Shown: positions 1 through 6,424, counted from the first letter of the stretch. The stretch: DNA of 7,552 bases from Bacteroidetes bacterium UBA955 (GCA_002293105.1 DBCP01000131.1:1-7552); one strand, 5' to 3'. Notes: generated by a model from the letters alone, not told the origin. Program-made: numbers and translations.

Positions 1-119
1 CGTTCTTCCTTGCTAGGCAAGGATTTGATGTGGTCGATGTACTCTTGCACATGACGGCCGTACTCGGCTATGCCTAAGGCAGTTCTTTGGGTATTGTAAT
101 CGTCTTGAAGCGTAATCAT
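1..119 (-). CDS. DUF4290 family protein, N-terminal fragment
   Basis: Only the first 39 codons plus two bases lie in the window; the gene runs off the left edge. The translation begins MITLQDDYNTQRTALGIAEY and continues with GRHVQEYIDHIKSLPSKEE. The pattern of an early YNTQR, then EYGR, then a helix with the spacing of H-hQ-hhDH-hh ending in a charged E-E-R-like turn is that of the DUF4290 N-terminus, a roughly 200-residue family of unknown function found in Bacteroidota. ATG at 119 is the only reasonable start, because it gives the usual few residues ahead of YNTQR. There is no Shine-Dalgarno sequence, but a TTTGC-containing promoter-like element ends 7 bases before the ATG. The gene is divergent from the TetR-like gene. 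The family call rests on recalled family resemblance over a short fragment; no function should be assigned. Confidence 0.72.
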   Translation of the reverse strand, partial: MITLQDDYNTQRTALGIAEYGRHVQEYIDHIKSLPSKEE

Positions 120-126
120 GTTTATG

Positions 127-134
127 CAAAATAA
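127..134 (-). promoter_or_regulatory. candidate -7 promoter element for the DUF4290 gene
   Basis: On the minus strand this reads TTATTTTG followed by CA, matching five of the six fixed bases of the Bacteroidota -7 element TAnnTTTG. It ends 7 bases before the ATG at 119, so transcription would start at or next to the start codon. No TTTG is found at the ideal distance upstream for a -33 element. The same TTTGC extension occurs at the better promoters in this window. The site is weak on its own. Confidence 0.3.
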
Positions 135-202
135 CACAGAACCAATCAAATAAATTCCAAAACTTTCCCGCAGTTGTCGTGTTTGTTATACAAGCAAGAC
201 AC

Positions 203-832
203 ATGAAAAATCAAATCGTATCTGAGTACGTAAAATATTGCCTCAAAAAGGGGCATGCTCCAGCCAATGTATTTCAATTGTGCGAAGAATTATCCCTCAC
301 GGAAACGGAATTTTACAGCCATTTTGGTAGTCTAGAGAAAGTGGAGGAAGCGGTGTTAGTGACGCGTTGGCATGCTGTGGCCGAAAAATTTTCGGATGAT
401 GAACAGTTTGCGGGTTTCGGACTTACAGAGAAAATGCTCACGTTGCATTTTGCTTTCATTGAAAGTTTGCGTGAAATCAGGAGCTATTTGTTGTGGAAAT
501 ACCAAGATTGGAAGAATCCAATGGACCAAGTAAAAGGTTTGATGGCCTTAAGAAACGCATTCCAACAAACTGTAACACCCTTGTTAGACTCGGCAAGCAA
601 TCAAGGTGAAATCCCCGATAGGAAGGTGGTTTCTAAACTAAACGTAGAAGCGTTGGGAATGAACTTGGCTTTTGTCATGCACTTTTGGCTAAAAGACGAT
701 TCCGCTGATTTCGAACGTACCGATGCGTGTATCGAAAAGTCAGTGCAGCTGACGATGGATTTTGTGGGCAGAAATGCCGTAGATAAACTGTTTGACCTGG
801 GCAAATTTTTGATACAGGGCTTTCAAAAATGA
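203..832 (+). CDS. TetR-like transcriptional regulator
   Basis: A 209-residue protein of the usual TetR size. Residues about 19-42 form a TetR-type helix-turn-helix: a helix containing VFQLCEELSLTET is followed by EFYSHFGSLEKVEEAV, corresponding to the family pattern in which a recognition helix ends in lY-hF-sKe-L. The rest is a mostly helical, weakly conserved ligand/dimerisation region, so the effector cannot be predicted. An in-frame GTG at 179 would add eight residues, but ATG at 203 gives the normal short lead-in to helix 1 and is preferred. No Shine-Dalgarno sequence precedes either start. The stop codon overlaps the ATG of the downstream ABC1 kinase (ATGA at 829-832), so the two are one operon and probably translationally coupled. 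It may control this operon or lipid/membrane genes elsewhere; that is inference. Confidence 0.82.
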   Translation: MKNQIVSEYVKYCLKKGHAPANVFQLCEELSLTETEFYSHFGSLEKVEEAVLVTRWHAVAEKFSDDEQFAGFGLTEKMLTLHFAFIESLREIRSYLLWKYQDWKNPMDQVKGLMALRNAFQQTVTPLLDSASNQGEIPDRKVVSKLNVEALGMNLAFVMHFWLKDDSADFERTDACIEKSVQLTMDFVGRNAVDKLFDLGKFLIQGFQK

Positions 833-2172
833 TCGAAACCCAAGACAATATCCCTACCTCCAAAATGGAGAGGGCCATGAAATTAGTGGGTGCTGGTGCG
901 AAAATTGGAGGCAATTATTTGAAGTACTATGCCAAAAAGACCCTCAACGCAGATACCACCAAAGAAGAGTTGCATACCAATAATGCGAACGACATCTACC
1001 AATCGCTCAGTCAACTAAAAGGCAGTGCATTGAAGGTGGCTCAAATGTTGAGTATGGATAAAAACCTTTTGCCAAGGGCCTACACCGATAAATTTGCGTT
1101 GTCGCAATATTCCGCACCGCCAATGTCGGGACCGCTGGTTGTTAGAACCTTTCAAAAATCGGTGGGGAAATCTCCTTTCGACGTGTTCGATCAATTTGAG
1201 ACCCAATGTACCGCGGCGGCGAGTATCGGACAGGTTCACAAAGCGCAAAAAGACGGCAAAACCTTGGCCGTGAAGGTGCAGTATCCTGGGATTTCAGACA
1301 GTATACAGAGTGATTTGAAAATGGTAAAGCCCGTGGCCAATGCCATGTTTGGTTTGCCCGAAAAGGAGATGCAGAAATACTTCCAAGAGGTAGAGGAAAA
1401 ACTGTTGGAAGAAACCAATTACACCCTTGAATTACAGCGATCTCAGCAAATAGCGGGGGCATGTAAAGACATTTCCGATGTGTTTTTTCCACAATACTAT
1501 CCTGAATTTAGCAGTCCGAAGGTATTGGTAATGGATTGGTTAGAAGGCGATCACCTCAAAGAGTTTTTGGATAAAAAGCCCTCACAAGCGGTGAAGAATC
1601 GCGTGGCACAAGCACTTTGGGATTTTTACAATTTTCAGTTGCATACCGAATTGGCCATCCACGCCGATCCGCACCCCGGAAATTTCTTGTTGCAAGAAGA
1701 CGGTAGGGTTGGGGTAATCGATTTCGGATGTGTGAAGGTGGTGCCCGAGGATTTCTATTGGCATTATTTTCCCTTGCTGGTGCCGGAAATTCGAAATAAC
1801 CAACCGGTGGTAGATCAGCTTTTGAGTCACATAGAAATCATCTTCCCACAAGACAGTCAAACGGTAAAGGTTGAACTTCAAACGGCGTTCCTGGAAATGA
1901 CCGCGCTGTTAAGTCGTCCTTTTGAGTCAGAGCAGTTTCAGTTCACACACGAATTTATCGATGCGATTTATGCCAAAGGGGAAGAGATTTATCAGATTCC
2001 AGAGGTAAAGCGACCTACGCAGCCAAGGGGAAGTAAGCACGCCTTGTATGTGAATCGCACTTACTTTGGGATTTACAGTATGATGGCCGACCTCAATGCA
2101 TCCATTGAAACGAAGTCGAACACTTGGTCAGGAAAATTGGTGGATTATTGGAAAGATAAGATCAAAGGTTGA
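829..2172 (+). CDS. ABC1/AarF/UbiB family atypical kinase
   Basis: A 447-residue member of the ABC1 (ADCK/UbiB/COQ8) protein-kinase-like family. The signature elements appear in order: a KxGQ-type motif in variant form KVAQ at 69-72 (ALKVAQMLSMD); the Ala-rich nucleotide loop AAASIGQVHKA starting at 129; the ATP-anchoring Lys149 in LAVKVQYPG; the EETNY segment near 194; the catalytic loop HADPHPGN at 278-285, with the DPHPGN typical of the family replacing HRD; and metal-binding DFG at 298-300. Family members act in quinone biosynthesis and isoprenoid-lipid homeostasis, often as ATPases with little protein-kinase activity. Unlike longer UbiB proteins (about 540 residues) there is no obvious C-terminal membrane hairpin, so it resembles the shorter soluble or peripheral forms. 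Bacteroidota generally use menaquinone, so a UbiB role in ubiquinone synthesis should not be assumed. The start overlaps the regulator's stop; the 3' end overlaps the convergent receptor gene by 11 bases. Confidence 0.92.
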   Translation: MIETQDNIPTSKMERAMKLVGAGAKIGGNYLKYYAKKTLNADTTKEELHTNNANDIYQSLSQLKGSALKVAQMLSMDKNLLPRAYTDKFALSQYSAPPMSGPLVVRTFQKSVGKSPFDVFDQFETQCTAAASIGQVHKAQKDGKTLAVKVQYPGISDSIQSDLKMVKPVANAMFGLPEKEMQKYFQEVEEKLLEETNYTLELQRSQQIAGACKDISDVFFPQYYPEFSSPKVLVMDWLEGDHLKEFLDKKPSQAVKNRVAQALWDFYNFQLHTELAIHADPHPGNFLLQEDGRVGVIDFGCVKVVPEDFYWHYFPLLVPEIRNNQPVVDQLLSHIEIIFPQDSQTVKVELQTAFLEMTALLSRPFESEQFQFTHEFIDAIYAKGEEIYQIPEVKRPTQPRGSKHALYVNRTYFGIYSMMADLNASIETKSNTWSGKLVDYWKDKIKG

Positions 2173-4444
2173 TTCCTACGCTGCACAATACGCTGCGACC
2201 GTCTGAAGGCATTACACCCGGACCAGGGTATCCACCTGCTCTACGGGTAAAATAGCGCTCGTTGCTGAGGTTGTTTACGCTGAGTTTTACGTTCACATGT
2301 TTGTTGATGTGGAAGGTGGTATTCCAATCCCAAATGCGATAGGAGGGAATCAAACCGTTGGTTCCATTGGCTACTGCCGCAACTGTGTTGTTGGCATCCG
2401 AGAAACTAGCGGAAACCGAGCTCAATTGAATTTGGCTAACGAATTTGCGGTGGGGGTTCTTTTGTGATGAACACTGGAATCCGAAACCGGCACGCAAAAT
2501 GTTCTCAGGGGCATTTTCTACGGAGTTTCCTTTCAGGTTAATAGCGATGTATTGTCCGCTGCTGTTTTTGGTAGAGATGAAATAATCTCCATATACTGAC
2601 CGGTTGTGGGCGTAGCTCACGAATAGGGGTAATCCCCAACGACTGTTTTTTCTGAGTTTCTTTACAATATCCAAGTCTACAACTGCTTCAATTCCTCTGC
2701 TGTTGCTGTTGCCAACGTTGGTTTTTACTGCGATGGCATTGCCTTGGTCATCCAAGCGTGTAACACGGCCAATACGGTTGTTGTACTGCAAAACGTAAAC
2801 ACTGGCATCAAAATACAGCCAGTTACCACTGCGACCTCGGAATCCCAAATCATTGTTGTAGCCGTTGGCATCTTTCAGATCGGGATCGATCTGTTCACTG
2901 CCCGGCGCGGCTTGCATATCGCTGAAAAGGATTGGACGATAATTCTGGGTGGCATTTGCATATACTTCAAAGCCATTTTTTAGGTGGTATTCTGCTGAGA
3001 TCCCGCCCAAAAGGAATCGACGTTCTTGGGGTGTAGCAACAACAGGGACATCTTCACCAACCAAATTGATTCCCGTTCTACCTGATACCGCTGATTGAAT
3101 TTGCTCGGCACGCAATCCCGGAATCACAATGAATCGCGGAGAAAAACGAACCACTTGCTCTGCAAACCAAGCCACGTTTTTTGTATTGAAGGTTAACGCA
3201 GTAGGGAATAAGGCGGTAGAAAAATTGGCATCGGTTCCGGTACTGCCCAATCCCTTTTGAAAACGATTGGTTCGACCTTGGAATGCACGAATGCCGGTAC
3301 TTAACGTTTGTTTTTTGCCCAACAATACATAATTTGTGATGAAGCTGATTTCAGCACCCAAATTTTTGTATTCGTCGGTCGCCAAATCACGCACGCTGTA
3401 TTGATTGGTAGTTCTGTTAATGGTGTCAGCCACCAATATACCGGCTGTATTTCCCACACTGTGCCGCTCTGCGTCCATCCCAAAGATTTGTGCTTGGATC
3501 CGGCTTCTTACCGATAGGTTGTATTCGAATTTTATGTTGGCTGTTTGCCAGGGGGTAGAAAACCAGTTTCGTGCACGGTGACTTTGTACTACATCGTTGG
3601 AAAATTGCGCATCGGTAAGTCCGCCCGGTTGCTGACTCAACATATTATATCGCATGTAGTCTACACTTAAGTGGGCCTTTTTACTCAAATAATAGGTGGC
3701 TGAGCCGTAAAACGTTTCTGTTTCATAGGCACTATTTTTACGAAATCCATCGGCAGATCGCTTGTCGTAGAAGGTGTAATAATGTCCTTTCTTTCCTTTG
3801 CCGCCCACACCAATATAGGCGTTGAGCAATCCAAAACTTCCGATGGTTTGTTGGCTTTCGGCTTGAAACGACTTTTGCATATTGCTACCATCGCGTAGGA
3901 TGTAATTGATCAATCCCCCAAACTGCGGACCGTATTGCAATGCGCCAGCACCTCGGGTGATCTGAATGCGCTGAATGGCTTGCATGGGCGGATTGTAATA
4001 GGCCTCGGGGTATCCATAAGGGTCTGCAGAAATATCGGCGCCGTTCTGACGGATGTTAAATTCCCAACTTCTATTAGGACTCAAACCACGGTTGGCAATC
4101 CCGATTTGGATTCCAGAACCATCGCTCTCCCAAATATGAATGCCGGGGACTTTTGCCAAAATTTGACGCATTGAGTTATTCGCAACAACTGTGTTCAATT
4201 GATCCATCACCACCAAGCTGTTTTTCTTACCAGCATTGATTTTTGTGCCCACCACTTCCGGGAGCATCATTACATCTCGCTGCTGACCGCTTCCAACCAA
4301 AGAGATTTCTGAAAGATACTCCATGTGCATAGACGTGTCATGAGTTGGCGTAAAAGTCTGTTGCTGTGAAAACGAAAACTGCGTAAATAGGATTGCAAAA
4401 AGGCCTGTGGCGATTCGTGTAGTGTGACGGGCAAATAGCAACAT
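2162..4444 (-). CDS. FecA-like TonB-dependent outer-membrane receptor
   Basis: A 760-residue outer-membrane receptor for TonB/ExbBD-energised import, most like the Fe(III)-dicitrate (FecA) group. From the chosen start a signal peptide (MLLFARHTTRIATGLFAILF, then TQFSFS) is probably cleaved near residue 26. A TonB-box-like stretch near 57-66 (DVMMLPEVVG) leads to the plug domain, which contains ILAKVPGIHIWESDG, the FecA hallmark RGLSPNRSWEFNIRQNG, ADPYGYPEAYYNPP, and the plug-end signature ITRGAGALQYGPQFGGLINY. The remainder is beta-barrel with alternating aromatic strands and ends in GINL. The frame is open for 19 more codons up to 4501, but that extension would cover the promoter and lacks signal-peptide character, so ATG at 4444 is chosen. 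There is neither the N-terminal FecR-interacting domain of E. coli FecA nor the carboxypeptidase-like domain common in Bacteroidota receptors, and no sigma/anti-sigma genes adjoin. The exact chelate imported is not certain. Confidence 0.92.
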   Translation of the reverse strand: MLLFARHTTRIATGLFAILFTQFSFSQQQTFTPTHDTSMHMEYLSEISLVGSGQQRDVMMLPEVVGTKINAGKKNSLVVMDQLNTVVANNSMRQILAKVPGIHIWESDGSGIQIGIANRGLSPNRSWEFNIRQNGADISADPYGYPEAYYNPPMQAIQRIQITRGAGALQYGPQFGGLINYILRDGSNMQKSFQAESQQTIGSFGLLNAYIGVGGKGKKGHYYTFYDKRSADGFRKNSAYETETFYGSATYYLSKKAHLSVDYMRYNMLSQQPGGLTDAQFSNDVVQSHRARNWFSTPWQTANIKFEYNLSVRSRIQAQIFGMDAERHSVGNTAGILVADTINRTTNQYSVRDLATDEYKNLGAEISFITNYVLLGKKQTLSTGIRAFQGRTNRFQKGLGSTGTDANFSTALFPTALTFNTKNVAWFAEQVVRFSPRFIVIPGLRAEQIQSAVSGRTGINLVGEDVPVVATPQERRFLLGGISAEYHLKNGFEVYANATQNYRPILFSDMQAAPGSEQIDPDLKDANGYNNDLGFRGRSGNWLYFDASVYVLQYNNRIGRVTRLDDQGNAIAVKTNVGNSNSRGIEAVVDLDIVKKLRKNSRWGLPLFVSYAHNRSVYGDYFISTKNSSGQYIAINLKGNSVENAPENILRAGFGFQCSSQKNPHRKFVSQIQLSSVSASFSDANNTVAAVANGTNGLIPSYRIWDWNTTFHINKHVNVKLSVNNLSNERYFTRRAGGYPGPGVMPSDGRSVLCSVGINL

Positions 4445-4446
4445 TA

Positions 4447-4469
4447 TTATTTGTAATGATTCTAAACAG
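4447..4469. promoter_or_regulatory. second, weaker operator-like palindrome in the receptor leader
   Basis: Left arm TTATTTGTAAT, centre G at 4458, right arm ATTCTAAACAG. The arms pair at 7 of 11 positions. Its first 20 bases match the corresponding part of the strong palindrome centred on 4516 at 16 of 20 positions, and its TTCTAAA matches the symmetric consensus exactly. It covers the predicted transcription start and leader of the receptor gene, where a bound repressor would block initiation. The centres of the two copies are 58 bases apart. Confidence 0.42.
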
Positions 4470-4471
4470 TG

Positions 4472-4502
4472 CAAATCTAAGGTGAATCCAAAGACTTGCA
4501 AA
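4472..4502 (-). promoter_or_regulatory. promoter of the FecA-like receptor gene
   Basis: On the minus strand TTTG (4502-4499) is followed after 19 bases by TAGATTTG (4479-4472) and then CA. This agrees with the Bacteroidota housekeeping promoter TTTG-N19-21-TAnnTTTG in every fixed base and in spacing. Initiation is expected around 4463-4467, giving a leader of roughly 20 bases. That position lies inside the open frame extending upstream of 4444, which supports ATG 4444 as the start. The -33 element touches the end of the 29-base palindrome, so repressor binding would interfere with the polymerase. Confidence 0.68.
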
Positions 4503-4530
4503 TATTATTTAGAATAATTTTAAATAATAT
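4502..4530. promoter_or_regulatory. 29-base near-perfect palindrome, probable Fur-like metal operator
   Basis: The core arms are TTATTTAGAAT (4505-4515) and ATTTTAAATAA (4517-4527) around A4516. Symmetry extends three more bases on each side, so 13 of 14 pairs match, the one exception being G4512 against T4520. The architecture (AT-rich inverted repeat with a single central base and a TAGAAT/ATTCTA-like heart) resembles Fur-family operators, and it abuts the -33 element of an iron-chelate receptor. A DtxR/MntR-type repressor is the main alternative. It lies 58 bases before the receptor ATG and directly after the glycosyltransferase stop codon. No U-rich tract follows on the minus strand, so a terminator is less likely. 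Confidence 0.62.
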
Positions 4531-4541
4531 GACAATTGTCA
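4530..4541. repeat. 12-base perfect palindrome over the glycosyltransferase stop codon
   Basis: TGACAATTGTCA is fully symmetric and includes the stop codon of the glycosyltransferase gene (TGA on the minus strand, 4541-4539). It sits end to end with the 29-base palindrome, sharing T4530. The two have different sequence cores, so this may be a site for a second DNA-binding protein, or chance in an AT-rich gap. Confidence 0.4.
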
Positions 4542-5741
4542 ATACTTACGGCCTTTCCAAACCGTCTTTTTTGGCGATGCGAAGAAAATCGCTGTGCCAA
4601 GGGTAATCAGCGTTAGATACAACTCGTAAAGAACATGCCAATGCCATTGCGGTGCTTTTTCGCCAACCCTGTTACAAATCAGCGCGATTTGCAACCCTTG
4701 GAGTAGCCATTTGATTAGCCACAACAACATCAACCAAAAAATAAGGTCCCCGGTAGAGGGAATATCGCTGTAACCAAAGATTTCGAATAACGCTATGCCC
4801 AACAAAGTAAAAGGTACCACCAGGTAAAAAGCGCCAAAGACACCAAACAGCAACCACCAATACCATGGCAGCTCCTTGCCGCCACTCAACCAACGCTTTC
4901 TTTGATGCAACAACGCATTGAACCCCTTGGTTTCAACAGAATGTGCCAAGACACCGGCCGACATCACATTGTTCCATCCATAGCCTTTGCTGCAAATTTC
5001 GCTGTACAATTTGTAATCCTCCGTGATAGAAAAGCGGATGCTTGCATAGCCACCCGTTTCCCAATAGGCCTTTTTTCTCACAATCATGTTGTTCCCAACC
5101 GCCGTGGCCGGAACCCCTGCATAAGAAATGACATTCAATAACCCCATGAAATACGTCCAATCAATTCCCTGTAAATGCGCCCATATTTGGTCCCATCCCT
5201 TATAATCGGGTTGACTCTTTACCATCGTAGTGCCGCTGGCAACGCCCACATTTTCTGGTAAACTTTGGATCATGGTTTTGGCCCACTGCGCATTCACACG
5301 CACATCCGCATCGGTTATCAAATAGAAATCGCCCTGTGCGTGCCTATCCAATTGAGCCATCACACGGGCTTTGGCTTTCAAGCCACTGTCGTTGTCGGTA
5401 ATGTCAATGACTTGGATAAAATCGTATTCCTGAGCCCATTTCCTTGCGATACTTCCCGTTTCATCGGTGCTTTGGTCATTGCCCACCAAAATCTGCAACT
5501 TTTCTTTGGGATAATCCATGTTCACCAAGGCCGATAAACAATCGCCAATATTCTCGGCTTCGTTTCGTGCGGCTACCCAAATGCTGATCATTGGCCACTC
5601 ACTGGGTGGATTTTCAAATTTTGCCTTGTAGCCAATCAGGTAATACAACTGAATCAACTGTACCAAAATATACATCAACCCAACCAGGTAAATGATACCG
5701 AACCAAGGGTGGGCTTGCGCAATTGACCAAATACTTGTCAT
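4539..5741 (-). CDS. membrane family-2 glycosyltransferase, processive type
   Basis: A 400-residue GT-A-fold inverting glycosyltransferase in the inner membrane. One N-terminal membrane helix (about 13-37) precedes the cytoplasmic domain, which opens with ISIWVAARNEAENI (52-65). The nucleotide-sugar part contains LVGNDQSTDET (85-95) and the metal-binding DAD at 144-146. The acceptor part carries TED at 240-242 (proposed catalytic base) and QRKRW at 280-284, the QxxRW motif of chitin, hyaluronan, cellulose and poly-GlcNAc synthases. Three further membrane segments follow (about 297-318, 333-355, 369-388). All D, D, D and QxxRW elements are present, so it should be active and possibly processive; the sugar is unknown. 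Its ATG overlaps the deacetylase stop by four bases (ATGA), implying coupled translation. The deacetylase partner suggests an amino-sugar glycan, by analogy with NodC/NodB and the poly-GlcNAc synthesis systems. There is no Shine-Dalgarno sequence. Confidence 0.9.
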   Translation of the reverse strand: MTSIWSIAQAHPWFGIIYLVGLMYILVQLIQLYYLIGYKAKFENPPSEWPMISIWVAARNEAENIGDCLSALVNMDYPKEKLQILVGNDQSTDETGSIARKWAQEYDFIQVIDITDNDSGLKAKARVMAQLDRHAQGDFYLITDADVRVNAQWAKTMIQSLPENVGVASGTTMVKSQPDYKGWDQIWAHLQGIDWTYFMGLLNVISYAGVPATAVGNNMIVRKKAYWETGGYASIRFSITEDYKLYSEICSKGYGWNNVMSAGVLAHSVETKGFNALLHQRKRWLSGGKELPWYWWLLFGVFGAFYLVVPFTLLGIALFEIFGYSDIPSTGDLIFWLMLLWLIKWLLQGLQIALICNRVGEKAPQWHWHVLYELYLTLITLGTAIFFASPKKTVWKGRKY

Positions 5742-6424
5742 GGGAGGACTTCAAAGGTATAACCCTGCTCTGTCATTGCCTCCAAATAGTTGGGCAATAA
5801 CCACATTAATTGATGCTCTGCTTTTTCGCTATCGTGAAACACCACAATGCTTCCGGACGTCGATTCCGACAACAATGCTTTCAAACTCTTGGATACATTC
5901 AATTTGGGGTCATAATCGCAACTCAAATTGCTCCATTGAATCACCTCATATCCTAAGGCTTTTACGGCTTGTATCTGACTTGGTTTGATTTGTCCGTAGG
6001 GTGGACGGAATAGTTTTTTCGCAGGTCGATCGCTTTCGCTCCCCTTGGATGACATGGACACATCGTTGCTCACTGTGGCATTGTGTATGTAACTGAGCTG
6101 CAATTCACAATCTTGGATGTCTTTCAAGTAGTCTCGGTTCGATGTTCTCCATCCTTTGATGTGGTGCATGGTGTGATTGGCTAATAAGTGTCCCGCAGCC
6201 AAAGTCGCTTCGCATATTTCGGGAAATTTTCGAATGTTATCGCCCACGCAAAAAAATGTGGCTTTGGCATCATGCTTCGTAAGTTCTGTCAAAACCCATG
6301 GGGTGATGCGGGGATGTGGGCCGTCATCGAACGTGAGATAAATGATTTTTTCTGATACGTTTTTTCGCCAAATACACGACGGAATGAGCCGTTGAATTGT
6401 GGAAGGAACAGAGAAAAAGTGCAT
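5738..6424 (-). CDS. polysaccharide deacetylase (NodB homology, CE4)
   Basis: A 228-residue carbohydrate esterase family 4 protein that would remove N-acetyl (or O-acetyl) groups from a glycan using a metal ion. Motif 1 is TFDDGP at 31-36, with Asp33/Asp34 as catalytic base and metal ligand. Motif 2 is HTMHH at 84-88, supplying the metal-binding histidines. Motif 3 is RPPYG at 140-144. Motif 5 is VVFHDS at 194-199, with the catalytic His197. Motif 4 falls at QWSNLSCDYD (163-172), where an Asp usually following the Trp is Ser165. About 25 polar residues (roughly 112-137) between motifs 2 and 3 look like an insertion relative to the shorter Bacteroidota homologues I recall. No clear signal peptide is present, so the compartment is uncertain. 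First gene of a two-gene operon with the glycosyltransferase, and divergent from kynurenine 3-monooxygenase across 64 bases. Confidence 0.92.
   Translation of the reverse strand: MHFFSVPSTIQRLIPSCIWRKNVSEKIIYLTFDDGPHPRITPWVLTELTKHDAKATFFCVGDNIRKFPEICEATLAAGHLLANHTMHHIKGWRTSNRDYLKDIQDCELQLSYIHNATVSNDVSMSSKGSESDRPAKKLFRPPYGQIKPSQIQAVKALGYEVIQWSNLSCDYDPKLNVSKSLKALLSESTSGSIVVFHDSEKAEHQLMWLLPNYLEAMTEQGYTFEVLP

Noticed and set aside
179..202. GTG at 179 as the start of the TetR-like protein
   Set aside because: The extra eight residues add nothing to the fold, ATG 203 gives a normal TetR N-terminus, and there is no ribosome-binding sequence favouring GTG.
2744..2983. A plus-strand reading frame inside the receptor gene, and similar frames of 60-116 codons elsewhere
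   Set aside because: They lie antisense or out of frame within clearly recognised genes, have no family resemblance, and use unnatural composition such as runs of Cys, Arg and Ile.
4445..4501. An N-terminal extension of 19 residues for the FecA-like receptor starting at 4501
   Set aside because: It would put coding sequence over a promoter that matches in all fixed bases and spacing, and the signal peptide begins properly only at ATG 4444.
4502..4541. The palindromes as an intrinsic terminator of the deacetylase-glycosyltransferase operon
   Set aside because: The stem would be almost entirely A/T and no T tract follows on the minus strand; position at the receptor's -33 element fits an operator better, though weak termination is not excluded.
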